Shown in pieces: positions 15,404-22,673 of a stretch of DNA of 22,748 nt (positions are counted from its first letter, which is position 1; every line of letters begins with the position of its first letter). This DNA comes from a bacterium (GTDB lineage Bacteria > SZUA-182 > DTGQ01). Location: assembly GCA_023512255.1 (NCBI GenBank), contig JAILZY010000059.1:1-22748 (forward strand). Direction: 5' to 3'. The notes below the pieces were generated by a model. That model did no database searches. It was not told the DNA's origin and was given only the letters and a program-made list of their open reading frames with translations. A program made the position numbers and the translations under genes.

Positions 15404-16264
15404 CTATTCTGATTCTTCTATTTCTGATTCTTCTATCCTCAGCTCATCAAGCCAAAGATTTCCTTCAGCCACCACTCTAGCCTCGCCCTGCAAATAAATA
15501 TCGCCAAATTCACCGGCTGATTTCTCTTTATAATAGACCTTCAGCACACAGCCGCTTCTGGTTACCACCGACACCGGTGAAACTACCAGCCCAAGATGAG
15601 CGCAGATGATACTCGAGGCTACTGACCCTGTGCCGCAGGCCAGGGTCTCATCCTCGACTCCCCGCTCATAGGTTCGAGCGGCGATCTTGTGGGGGCCAAG
15701 CACCTGGACGAAATTGGCATTGGTGCCCTGGGGCTGAAAATGAGGATGATAGCGGGTCGCCCTTCCAAGACCAATCACATCGACTTGCTCAAGATCCTCA
15801 ACCAAGTATACGGCATGAGGGACCCCGACTTTGAGAAAAAATACCTCACGCTCCTTGCCGTTAACCATTAGCGGAAATGGCGGCTTGGGGCTTAAGAGAT
15901 AATCCATTTTTAGTTTTACCTTCTGGCCATCCACCTCGGCTTCGATCAGGCCGGCCTGAGTCTCAAAGGTCATCCGGCTGGTGCATACATCGTTCAGGTA
16001 GGCGAAACGGGCAAGACAGCGGGCCCCATTACCGCACATTTCAACCTCTCGGCCATCGGCATTGAAAAAAACCATACCAAAATCTGCTACCTGAGACTGG
16101 CGAAGAAAAATTACTCCATCTGCCCCAACAGCTATACGACGCCGGCAAACTTGCTGTACAAACTCAGACGCTTTAGCTTTATCCAGCAGATTTTGGCGGT
16201 TGTCGATCAGAATAAAGTCGTTTCCACAGGCACTCATTTTAAAGAATGGTAGCCTTTTGCTCAT
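15404..16264 (-). CDS. dapF: Diaminopimelate epimerase, 286 aa
   Basis: Converts LL- to meso-diaminopimelate, used for peptidoglycan and as LysA substrate. Cofactor-free two-cysteine epimerase: C77 in EMCGNGARC and C210 in LACGTGSVA are the catalytic pair; GNDF at 14-17 and GADG at 47-50 are also family features. Length is typical (274-290). The last residues RIEESEIEESE come from a 15-base tandem duplication at the 3' end, so the tail is probably dispensable. Start ATG follows AAGGA closely. It is separated from lysA by 270 bases holding a palindrome-ended repeat. Its presence shows an LL-DAP route rather than the direct dehydrogenase route. Confidence 0.96.
   Translation of the reverse strand: MSKRLPFFKMSACGNDFILIDNRQNLLDKAKASEFVQQVCRRRIAVGADGVIFLRQSQVADFGMVFFNADGREVEMCGNGARCLARFAYLNDVCTSRMTFETQAGLIEAEVDGQKVKLKMDYLLSPKPPFPLMVNGKEREVFFLKVGVPHAVYLVEDLEQVDVIGLGRATRYHPHFQPQGTNANFVQVLGPHKIAARTYERGVEDETLACGTGSVASSIICAHLGLVVSPVSVVTRSGCVLKVYYKEKSAGEFGDIYLQGEARVVAEGNLWLDELRIEESEIEESE
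15407..15435 (-). repeat. 15-bp-period tandem duplication at the dapF 3' end
   Basis: The 14-mer ttctgattcttcta is found at 15407-15420 and 15422-15435. It encodes the repeated IEESE of the DapF tail and reaches to one base after the stop codon triplet, lengthening the protein by 5 residues without a frameshift. Confidence 0.85.
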
Positions 16265-16289
16265 CTTCCTTATGCTCTTTCCCTTATTT

Positions 16290-16411
16290 AATTCGCTCTT
16301 ATATATCAGACACCATAAACCTTATATCAGAACAACCATAGACCCTCGAAGGGGCTTAGCTTTTATTAGGGTTATGTCTCTCAATGGTAGCTAATAAATA
16401 AGAGCGATTTA
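16290..16411 (+). repeat. Small palindrome-ended repeat, copy 2 (about 120 bp)
   Basis: The left end tcgctctta (16293-16301) and the right end taagagcga (16399-16407) are exact inverted repeats. The first 32 bases equal copy 1 in the opposite orientation. The inside is partly palindromic: ccctcgaaggg near 16343-16353, and catagaccct facing agggttatg. It lies 26 bases upstream of the dapF start. Copy 1 may be an internally deleted version. Probably a non-autonomous mobile repeat; no coding content. Confidence 0.75.
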
Positions 16412-16417
16412 ATTTTA

Positions 16418-16451
16418 TACCATTACCACTATATTACCAGTACCATTACCA
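16418..16451. repeat. Direct repeats of taccattacca between dapF and lysA
   Basis: taccattacca occurs at 16418-16428 and 16441-16451, with a related atattaccag between, so that tggtaat appears three times on the minus strand with 11-12 base spacing. Meaning unknown: a simple-sequence remnant or a binding-site array. Confidence 0.5.
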
Positions 16452-16534
16452 AGGCAGGGCGATTGTATGAAAAATCTACTAAATATTATTGTCTAACCAA
16501 TTATGATGCCATTGATGATGCCCTTGCCCTGCAT

Positions 16535-17788
16535 TTACCAGGCAGGGATCGACTCTCCCCTGATCAAATCCTCATACGTTTCTCGCTCCCGAATAATCGA
16601 GAATTGATCCCCTCTGACCAAAACCTCCGCCACTCGTGGTCGGGAGTTATAATTGCTTGACATGGCAAAGCCATAGGCTCCGGCGCTCATGACCGACATC
16701 AGCTCTCCGGCTACAAATTCGGGCAGCTCGCGATCTCGGGCCAGAAAGTCTCCAGATTCGCAAATTGGCCCCACCACATCAGCCACAATCCTTGGCCGCT
16801 CCTCCCTCTTGCAGACGGGCAGAATTTCATGGTAAGCCTTGTAGAGACTTGGGCGGATCAGATCGTTCATTCCTGCATCTACGATCAGAAAATTTTTGTT
16901 ATCCTTCCTTTTAACATACAGTACCTGAGTGACCAGGATACCAGCGTTGCCGACAATTACCCGACCAGGCTCTGAGATAATCTTGACCCCAAGCCCCTCA
17001 ATGACCGGCGATATGGCCTGCAAAAATTCCTGCGGCGATGGGGGGACCTCATCCCGGTAGGTTATGCCCAGCCCACCGCCGATATCAACGAACCTAATTC
17101 CGATCCCCTCAGCATCGAGTTTTCTGATCAGGTCAATGACCTTGATCAGGCTGTCCACAAAGGGAGAAACCTGGGTAATTTGCGAGCCAATATGAACATG
17201 AATACCGGCAATATCTATATTTTTCAGCCGTCTGGCTTTTTTATATTCGCTAATAGCCTGATGAATGTCAAGACCGAACTTTTCGCGGCGAAGCCCAGTG
17301 GAGATATAGGGATGGGTATCGGCGGCAATGTCTGGATTAACTCGCCAAGCTACAGTAGCCTTCACCCCAAGCTCTCCGGCCACTTGGTTCAGAAATTCTA
17401 GCTCAGGCCAGGATTCAACATTAAACATCAAGATCTTGGCTCGAAGAGCCATCTCCATCTCTGATCGCATCTTACCAACACCAGCATAGACAATCTTCTC
17501 CGGCGAAATGCCGGCTTTTAGGGCACGGTGTAGCTCCCCGCCAGAGACAATATCCGCACCTGCCCCCAGCTTGCCGAGAAGATTCAGTATGGCTAGATTG
17601 GAATTGGCCTTGACAGCAAAACAAACCAGATGATCAATCTTCCCAAAGGCTGAATCATAGGCTTTAAAATGCCGCTCCAAGGTCTTATAACTATAGATAT
17701 AGACAGGGGTGCCGACCTGAGAGACAATTTCCCGCACCGGCACCTCTTCGGCATAGAGCTCATTATGGTTATACTGGAAGTAATTCAC
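16535..17788 (-). CDS. lysA: Diaminopimelate decarboxylase, 417 aa
   Basis: Last step of lysine synthesis: PLP-dependent decarboxylation of meso-diaminopimelate. Fold-type III enzyme with Schiff-base Lys60 in FAVKANSN, VSGGEL (PLP phosphate region), HVHIGSQ, the glycine-rich DIGGGLG, the SEPGR motif, and the active-site cysteine in GPICESGDFLA; YGFAMSSNYNSRPR near the C-terminus is also typical. Length is normal (about 415-420). The start is GTG at 17788 with AAGGTGAGG about 8 bases upstream. It follows argH after 184 bases with no strong terminator seen, so read-through from argH is likely. Confidence 0.97.
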   Translation of the reverse strand: MNYFQYNHNELYAEEVPVREIVSQVGTPVYIYSYKTLERHFKAYDSAFGKIDHLVCFAVKANSNLAILNLLGKLGAGADIVSGGELHRALKAGISPEKIVYAGVGKMRSEMEMALRAKILMFNVESWPELEFLNQVAGELGVKATVAWRVNPDIAADTHPYISTGLRREKFGLDIHQAISEYKKARRLKNIDIAGIHVHIGSQITQVSPFVDSLIKVIDLIRKLDAEGIGIRFVDIGGGLGITYRDEVPPSPQEFLQAISPVIEGLGVKIISEPGRVIVGNAGILVTQVLYVKRKDNKNFLIVDAGMNDLIRPSLYKAYHEILPVCKREERPRIVADVVGPICESGDFLARDRELPEFVAGELMSVMSAGAYGFAMSSNYNSRPRVAEVLVRGDQFSIIRERETYEDLIRGESIPAW

Positions 17789-17972
17789 GCTAAGAACCTC
17801 ACCTTATTATCGCTACCTAGAGCCCACTCTTTTGGGGCCGCAAAATCAGCTGACATGGCCAAAAGAACTGGCCTCAAACCTTAGCCTGGCCTCATCAGGG
17901 TAGCGGGGCTTGAGCGGCCCTCTCTTCCCGCAAGAGCCAGAGAGAGCAAGGATGATTATAGTTAGGTAAATC

Positions 17973-19400
17973 TTAATTGCTTTCCTCATCTTGCAATACT
18001 TTCCGGGCCTGCTCCAAGGCCTCCCTAACTCGGCTGGTGGCTGTGCCGCCCAGGGATTTTTTAGCCTCGATCGACTCCTGTAGACTCAAGACGCTGGCTA
18101 CATCCTGGCTAAAGTGAGGAGAAAATTCTTGCCACTCAGCCAAAGAAAGCTCTGAAAATTTCCTCTTCTGCCGCAGACAATAAGCCACAGCCTGTCCGAT
18201 GATGCGATGGGCCTCACGGAAAGAAACCCCTCGCCGCACTAGATAGTCAGCCAAATCAGTGGCCAGCATCATTTCATCGCTGGCTGCCTGGTGCATAACT
18301 TGAGGGCGGATCGAAAGCTTCTCCCATAAGGGGGTGATCACCGAAAAGATCGCTTTGAGGGTATCCACAGCGTCAAAGACAGCCTCTTTATCTTCCTGCA
18401 GGTCTCGGTTATAGGTCAAGGGCAGGGATTTTAGCAGGGTCAAAAGGCCCATCAGGTGGCCGTAAATCCGACCTGTCTTTCCCCTGATCAACTCCGGCAC
18501 ATCAGGATTTTTCTTCTGTGGCATCAGACTGCTTCCCGTGCAGAAGGCGTCCGGCAGGTCCACAAAGGAAAATTCCGCCGTGGACCAGAGGATTAGCTCT
18601 TCACTCATGCGGCTAAAGTGCATGGCCATAATGGAGGCGCAGGATAAAAATTCAAGGCAAAAATCCCGATCACTGACCGTATCCAAGCTGTTTCGGGTAA
18701 TGGATGGAAAATCAAGGAGCTTGGCCACTATCTGGCGATCAATCGGCAAGGTGCTGCCGGCAAGGGCACCTGCTCCCAAGGGGCAGACATTCGCCCTACG
18801 CCAGCAATCCCAAAGCCGCTCCTTGTCGCGCTGGAACATCTCAAAGTAGGCAAGCAGATGATGCGAGAACAAAACCGGTTGAGCCCGCTGCAAGTGAGTG
18901 TAGCCTGGCATGATGACCCCAAGCCACTCTTCGGCCTTAGCTACTAAGGTTGTCTGAAGGCTAGATACGGCCTTGATCAGATACTTGATCTCTTCCCGCA
19001 GATAGAGGCGAAGATCGAGCAGGACCTGATCATTGCGGCTTCTAGCCGTATGAAGCTTTCCGCCAGTTGGGCCGATCTTTTCGATCAGGCGGCTTTCAAT
19101 ATTCATATGGATATCTTCAAGTTCTGGCCGGAAAGGGAATTTACCTTCTTCAATCTCGGCCTTTATTTCTAAAAGCCCCTGTTGAATTTGCTGTGACTCT
19201 TCAGAAGTAATCAGGCCAACCTGCTCAAGCATCCGGCAGTGGGCTATACTTCCCTGAATATCAAAGCTGAAGAGCCGCTGATCATAGGTCAGGGACAGGG
19301 TAAAGGATTCCACGGCCCGATGCGTGGACTCCTGAAACCGTCCCGACCAGGGTTTTTCCACCGGCTGATGAGATGTTGACTTCTGGGAATTTGATGACAT
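17973..19400 (-). CDS. argH: Argininosuccinate lyase, 475 aa
   Basis: Splits argininosuccinate into arginine and fumarate, the last step of arginine synthesis. Member of the fumarase/aspartase superfamily, with signature GSSLMPQKKNPD at 289-300 (catalytic serine loop), HTARSRNDQV (about 105-115) and GYTHLQRAQPV. Length is typical (455-475). The N-terminus of about 15 residues is Ser/Gln-rich and less conserved; ATG at 19400 has only a moderate AAAGAGA site. First gene of the minus-strand amino-acid operon; argH-lysA-dapF-dapA-dapB order is known from deltaproteobacterial genomes. Confidence 0.97.
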   Translation of the reverse strand: MSSNSQKSTSHQPVEKPWSGRFQESTHRAVESFTLSLTYDQRLFSFDIQGSIAHCRMLEQVGLITSEESQQIQQGLLEIKAEIEEGKFPFRPELEDIHMNIESRLIEKIGPTGGKLHTARSRNDQVLLDLRLYLREEIKYLIKAVSSLQTTLVAKAEEWLGVIMPGYTHLQRAQPVLFSHHLLAYFEMFQRDKERLWDCWRRANVCPLGAGALAGSTLPIDRQIVAKLLDFPSITRNSLDTVSDRDFCLEFLSCASIMAMHFSRMSEELILWSTAEFSFVDLPDAFCTGSSLMPQKKNPDVPELIRGKTGRIYGHLMGLLTLLKSLPLTYNRDLQEDKEAVFDAVDTLKAIFSVITPLWEKLSIRPQVMHQAASDEMMLATDLADYLVRRGVSFREAHRIIGQAVAYCLRQKRKFSELSLAEWQEFSPHFSQDVASVLSLQESIEAKKSLGGTATSRVREALEQARKVLQDEESN

Positions 19401-19705
19401 TGTGTCTCTTTCTAATCCTCTGCTGTTTTCGCTCTGCTTTGGTTCTGGTCTTAAAAACTGCTTTGGCTTCTAAGCCCCCCTCCTTATCCCTTACCCTATC
19501 CAAAGATGAAGGGGGAAGAGTTGAGAGGGAGGAATTTTTGAATGACCTCAATTTTAATAAAATCCCGGACCAAGTACAAGGTAAAAAATGATGTGATGAT
19601 TTTGACAAAATAGGGCATGTGGTGGTAAATTTTAAATTAGCTTGATTAACTACTTGAAAAGTTAAAAGATATCATCTTTTCATAGCTTCATGAGGGGGGA
19701 AAATA
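19401..19705. other. 305-base intergenic region between argH and a broken gene
   Basis: No supported gene. It must contain the argH operon promoter on the minus strand and, originally, the promoter of the plus-strand pseudogene, as these are divergent. No clean -35/-10 pair was found. A 7-bp stem aaaagat/atctttt (19664-19680) lies just upstream of the pseudogene start. Pyrimidine-rich stretches at 19400-19500 have no clear structure. Confidence 0.5.
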
Positions 19706-20096
19706 TTGAAGTGGAAAAAGTGGCTTGAAAATTGGGATATGACCTCCATTAAAATGACAGCTCCATTTCTGGAGATGGAATGGCAACCAAGGGATGAGGA
19801 TAAGAATGCGACTTGGGAGCTGTGTATAGAATTGTTAAAGAGAAACGATTAAAAGGAATGGGAGGCATTGTATTGAATTTGCCAAAATAGCGATTGTGGT
19901 CTTGAATCAGAAAATTCTGCCCCTTACTGCCAAATGGCATCGGCTTGTAATTCAAGGTGCGTTTAGTGAAGAAGAAAAGCGAAAAGAATTTAGGCAAGAT
20001 TTAGCCCAACTGCAAACCACTTTGAGGAATTACACCAAAATGCTGGCTGACATGGCAGGGGTTGAAGACCTAACTTCGTTAGAAGAAGAATATTGA
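19706..20096 (+). pseudogene. Broken conserved small gene with an internal out-of-frame deletion
   Basis: The first part starts at TTG 19706 behind GAGGGGGGA and reads 48 residues (MKWKKWLENWDM...WELCIELL) to a stop at 19850-19852. The second part is in another frame, from about 19841 to the stop at 20094: RETIKRNGRHCIEF, then KIAIVVLNQKILPLTAKWHR, and finally MLADMAGVEDL. As I remember it, these two pieces are the start and end of one conserved hypothetical family of about 150-170 residues in environmental bacteria (N-terminal EMEW(E/Q)P(R/K)D, C-terminal AGVEDLT). The junction lies after ELL near 19836-19841, with about 30 residues missing and the frame changed. Function of the family is unknown to me. 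A database comparison is needed to confirm the deletion. Confidence 0.6.
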
Positions 20097-20108
20097 GCAG
20101 TTTTCTTT

Positions 20109-20142
20109 TCTTATCTTTAGACCAGTCTTATCTTTAGACCAG
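20109..20142 (-). repeat. 17-bp tandem duplication across the radical SAM stop codon
   Basis: The 17-mer tcttatctttagaccag is present at 20109-20125 and 20126-20142 without a mismatch. The second copy holds the last codons and stop (20134-20136) of the minus-strand radical SAM gene. The duplication therefore leaves the protein unchanged and repeats its end in the 3' flank. Confidence 0.9.
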
Positions 20143-21516
20143 CGGTGGTGAATATTCCAGAGGCCGCCGCACCTGCGAGCCATGACGGATCGAGAGGATG
20201 ATCTGCACAGGCCGTATTCTCTCATCAACTTCCTCGATATCCTCAGGACTCATGGATCGAGTTGCATAAAACCATTCGCGGTTGCGAAAAAAACCCGGCT
20301 GGTCAACCATATCGATTCTTAGTTTTTGCGCTCTCTCAAGTTCATCCCAAAGAATAGAGCCAGGGATTGGCCAATACCATTGAAGATAAATTCTCACTCC
20401 ATAGTCCAGAATAAGATCGGTTATAAATTGCAAGGTATTGAGGCAGTTTTCTTTGGTATGCCAGGGGAAGCCGATAATGAAGCTAAAAACGGTTCTGTAG
20501 TTTAAATGATACTGTTGAACGTTTTTAGCTGCCTGCCGGATCAGCTCAGGGGAGACAGCCTTATGGATTCTTCGGGCTTCATCCTGGCTGATCACCTCTG
20601 CCCCGGCAAGAAGGTCGCTGGTAAAAGGCTCTAAGGCTTCAAGCAGCTCCTCATCCCTCAGATCATCTATAGTGGCATCATAGGTCAGCCGGCGGCGGAA
20701 GTCATCCCCAGGCAGCATTTTACACAGATCCAGGATTCGCTTATGATCGGCAGTGAAGATATTGTCAACGATATTTATCTTTTTACTGCGAGTCTTCTGG
20801 CAATAGGGAAGTGCATATAGGAGCTGTTCGGCCGCGGTTTCGGCTGGATAGGCCCGCCAGTTTCTGTGTCCGATGGTTGAGCAAAAGGTGCAGTTAAATC
20901 GACATCCACGCGAGGTCAAAACTGGTATGGTTCCATATTGGGAATCAGGGATAAGATCATAGGCAGGCCGCCAGTCAAACTGGGTCAGATCAGACTCTTG
21001 AATGACCTGAGCAGAAGAGGAAGCTGCGGCCACCCCCTGCTTGATCAGAACAAGACCTGGAATCTGCTGCTGTTTTTCTGACTGCAATACCTCATAGACC
21101 AGGTGAGCCGAGCGATCCGCCTCTCCCCTGAAAAGGGCATCAAAGTATCCGCTGGCGATGACCGATTGAGGATAGCAGGTTGGGTGCGGCCCGCCGATAC
21201 AGGTTTTGATTCTAGGATCGCGCTCTTTGACCTTTTGGGCCAAAATCCTGGCTGTTGCCCAGTTGAGTGAATTGGCACTCAGCAATATTACCTCATAGCT
21301 GAGCAGTTGATCAATAACCTGATCGAGCGAAAGCTGAGGCAAAGCTACCCAATCCAGCACCTCACACGGATACCCTTTTCGTCTAAGATGAGCTGCTAGA
21401 AGGTATACGCCAAGTGCCGGACTGTCGCGATAGGAATCCTGCATAGAGGGGATCAGCCGATTATCTACGTAACACATAACTGGACAGCTGACCACAACAC
21501 ATGGCTTTTGCCCCAT
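20134..21516 (-). CDS. B12-binding radical SAM protein, 460 aa
   Basis: Radical SAM enzyme with an N-terminal cobalamin-binding-type domain. Residues about 30-145 form the Rossmann-like B12 fold, with GGPHPT at 108-113 and FRGEAD at 129-134; the DxHxxG lower-ligand motif is not seen, as in many of this class. Radical SAM cluster motif CRFNCTFC (C205, C209, C212), preceded by PVLTSRG. The rest has NIVDNIF and FSFIIGFPW, typical of the radical SAM barrel. Length fits the class. Start ATG has GAGGAG 9 bases upstream. Such enzymes do methylations, ring changes or other C-C chemistry; the substrate cannot be read. It lies 274 bases downstream of a small NHLP-like protein gene on the same strand, with a hairpin between, so peptide modification is a reasonable guess. 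Lipid or cofactor chemistry are alternatives. Confidence 0.9.
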   Translation of the reverse strand: MGQKPCVVVSCPVMCYVDNRLIPSMQDSYRDSPALGVYLLAAHLRRKGYPCEVLDWVALPQLSLDQVIDQLLSYEVILLSANSLNWATARILAQKVKERDPRIKTCIGGPHPTCYPQSVIASGYFDALFRGEADRSAHLVYEVLQSEKQQQIPGLVLIKQGVAAASSSAQVIQESDLTQFDWRPAYDLIPDSQYGTIPVLTSRGCRFNCTFCSTIGHRNWRAYPAETAAEQLLYALPYCQKTRSKKINIVDNIFTADHKRILDLCKMLPGDDFRRRLTYDATIDDLRDEELLEALEPFTSDLLAGAEVISQDEARRIHKAVSPELIRQAAKNVQQYHLNYRTVFSFIIGFPWHTKENCLNTLQFITDLILDYGVRIYLQWYWPIPGSILWDELERAQKLRIDMVDQPGFFRNREWFYATRSMSPEDIEEVDERIRPVQIILSIRHGSQVRRPLEYSPPLV

Positions 21517-21600
21517 ATTTAAAAACTCCTCATTAACCCCCTAATTTGGCTCCGCTTCAGACTGGTTTCGCTACTGTTTCGCTCCCCATTTTTAAAAATC

Positions 21601-21668
21601 AGCTTCTCCTCAAAACCGCCTGCTCTCACCTTGAGTGATAACTTACAGCACAGTTTTGAGGAGAAGCT
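21601..21668 (-). terminator. 16-bp-stem hairpin between the small precursor-like gene and the radical SAM gene
   Basis: agcttctcctcaaaac (21601-21616) and its exact reverse complement (21653-21668) enclose a 36-base loop. On the minus strand the stem is followed by gatttttaaa, so it may act as a partial terminator or as RNA-stabilising structure. It lies about 85 bases before the radical SAM start. Strong precursor and weak enzyme expression through such a structure is common in peptide-modification operons. Confidence 0.65.
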
Positions 21669-21718
21669 TTCCTTATTTAGGTTTTTCCCAAAGCTATGAA
21701 CCTGTCTATTTATTGCCT

Positions 21719-21806
21719 GCCCCTAGCTTACGGTTAACCCTAAAGCAGGGCAGTAAGAGTGATCAGTAGGATTGCTCCCCTCTGTCCCCCCTAGCTCACG
21801 GTAACC
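21719..21806 (-). repeat. Partial duplication of the 3' end of the precursor-like gene
   Basis: The end of the gene at 21791 (cccctagctcacggtaacc, 21788-21806) occurs again 67 bases away as cccctagcttacggttaacc (21720-21739), differing by one substitution and one inserted base. Both copies have an attgc nearby on the left. It may be the trace of a tandem copy of the gene's end, or a chance similarity of about 19 bases. Confidence 0.5.
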
Positions 21807-22183
21807 TTCTGCTCATCCTCAGGTGCAGGCAGATTCGAGGATCCTTGAAAGATTGCGGCCACCACAGCCACGGCAACAATATATTGAGGCCCTTGCCCCA
21901 ATATTCTGGACTGGCCGGATGCCCGGCCCTCAGCTCTACGATGTCCGAGAGCCACCAGCACATCTTCGTCGGTAATCCTTCGAGAATCCTTGCTCAAGAC
22001 CTGGATACCAACCCTAGCCAGAGTTTCCTGCAGATTATCCCTGAATCTTCTGGCCAGCTCTGGATCTCGCACCATATCACGGACCAGATTAGCCATCGCC
22101 TCCGGTGAATAGGCAGAGGTGAAGGTAAATGTTATCTGAGAATCGGGTAATACAAAGACATTTTGCTCTCCCTCTCTTTTCAT
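21791..22183 (-). CDS. NHLP/proteusin-like putative peptide precursor, 130 aa
   Basis: Hypothetical small protein. Residues 25-66 (SPEAMANLVRDMVRDPELA, then RRFRDNLQETLARVGIQVL) resemble the NHLP leader pattern of nitrile-hydratase alpha-chain-like precursors: a helix with D-P, L, R/F, then L-x-x-x-G-I/L. ITDEDVLVALGHRR (70-83) ends the leader-like part. A Gly/Ser/Arg linker (84-98) leads to a short hydrophobic Val/Ala/Ile stretch YIVAVAVVAAIFQGSSN (101-117) and an acidic tail. There is no Gly-Gly cleavage site and no Cys. Start: ATG at 22183 with AAGGAG upstream; a TTG at 22204 is less likely. A radical SAM gene follows on the same strand. It could equally be a small regulatory or membrane-associated protein, so the precursor role is an inference. 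Confidence 0.6.
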   Translation of the reverse strand: MKREGEQNVFVLPDSQITFTFTSAYSPEAMANLVRDMVRDPELARRFRDNLQETLARVGIQVLSKDSRRITDEDVLVALGHRRAEGRASGQSRILGQGPQYIVAVAVVAAIFQGSSNLPAPEDEQKVTVS

Positions 22184-22243
22184 GATCTTCTCCTTACTTA
22201 TCAATTATTAAGACAACCAAATACACAAACATTTTATCTCCTA

Positions 22244-22262
22244 TCCCGACCCTTTGTCGGGA
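22244..22262 (-). promoter_or_regulatory. Hairpin in the leader of the precursor-like gene
   Basis: tcccgac and gtcggga form a perfect 7-bp stem around 5 bases, 61 bases upstream of the start codon on the minus strand. It could be a leader structure or the terminator of an upstream gene that lies outside the window; no U-run is visible. Confidence 0.5.
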
Positions 22263-22275
22263 ATCGGGTCTCATG

Positions 22276-22291
22276 TTCGCTCTTGCTACTA
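22276..22291 (+). repeat. Fragment similar to the palindrome-ended repeat
   Basis: ttcgctcttgctacta matches 14269-14284 (ttcgctcttactacta) at 15 of 16 bases, including the terminal ttcgctctt. Probably the end of a third, degraded copy. Confidence 0.45.
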
Positions 22292-22507
22292 GGCTATGTA
22301 AACCATATCCTAGTGGTTTATCTAAGTTTTCGGTATAACCTGATTAAAATCGCTATGCTCATGAATTAATCCGTTTGGGGATTGAAGAGGAGGCCAAGGC
22401 TCACTCAGCTAGCCGCTCACGATTAATAAGTGTAATAGGTGTTGGGGAATAAGGCCCACCCCCTACTGGCCACGGAACCCATCGAGGGGGGGAATAAAGT
22501 GCGCAAC

Positions 22508-22572
22508 TTGGGCGTAAACAAGACCCACCCCTACAATTTGCTTGGGTAATTACCCTGCCCCTCCTACAATTG
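22508..22572 (-). repeat. Two tandem copies of a 32-33 bp GC-rich repeat unit
   Basis: The units 22508-22539 and 22541-22572 both start cttggg and end ccctacaatt or cctacaatt. Read on the minus strand they give aattgtagg followed by G-rich sequence, with an internal palindrome gggtaattaccc in one. This looks like the dispersed GTAGGGG-type intergenic repeats of environmental bacterial genomes; a related G-rich stretch follows at 22450-22500. Confidence 0.6.
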
Positions 22573-22673
22573 ATTGTGCAAATTGGATCTTTGCATTTGG
22601 CGAGAAAGCCATTTAGGAAACATCTCAAGGGGCGTATTTTGTAAGAAATTTGCAAAAGATAAAATGGTTTTGG

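Larger units (their letters stand above)
22184..22673. other. 490-base noncoding, repeat-bearing region at the right end
   Basis: No supported gene; a long minus-strand frame at 22401-22655 is only a translation of repeat sequence. It holds the leader of the 21791-22183 gene with a hairpin, a fragment related to the palindrome-ended repeats (22276-22291), a 7-bp stem taaacca/tggttta (22299-22320), and two similar GC-rich units at 22508-22572 that precede the terminal inverted repeat. An A/T-rich tail follows. Confidence 0.6.

Noticed and set aside
16200-16394. Plus-strand frame with the same peptide (SLLYIRHHKPY) as the upstream extension of dapB.
   Set aside because: The shared peptide is only the translation of the 32-bp repeat in both copies; it has no gene of its own.
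17789-17972. Possible lysine riboswitch in front of lysA.
   Set aside because: None of the conserved lysine-riboswitch core sequence could be recognised in these 184 bases.
19282-19608. Minus-strand 108-residue frame upstream of argH.
   Set aside because: It overlaps the argH start in another frame and has low-complexity, non-protein-like composition.
22401-22655. Minus-strand 84-residue frame rich in Cys, Arg and Pro, which could look like a small cysteine-rich peptide.
   Set aside because: It translates the GTAGGGG-type repeat units, has no ribosome binding site and its content follows the repeat sequence.
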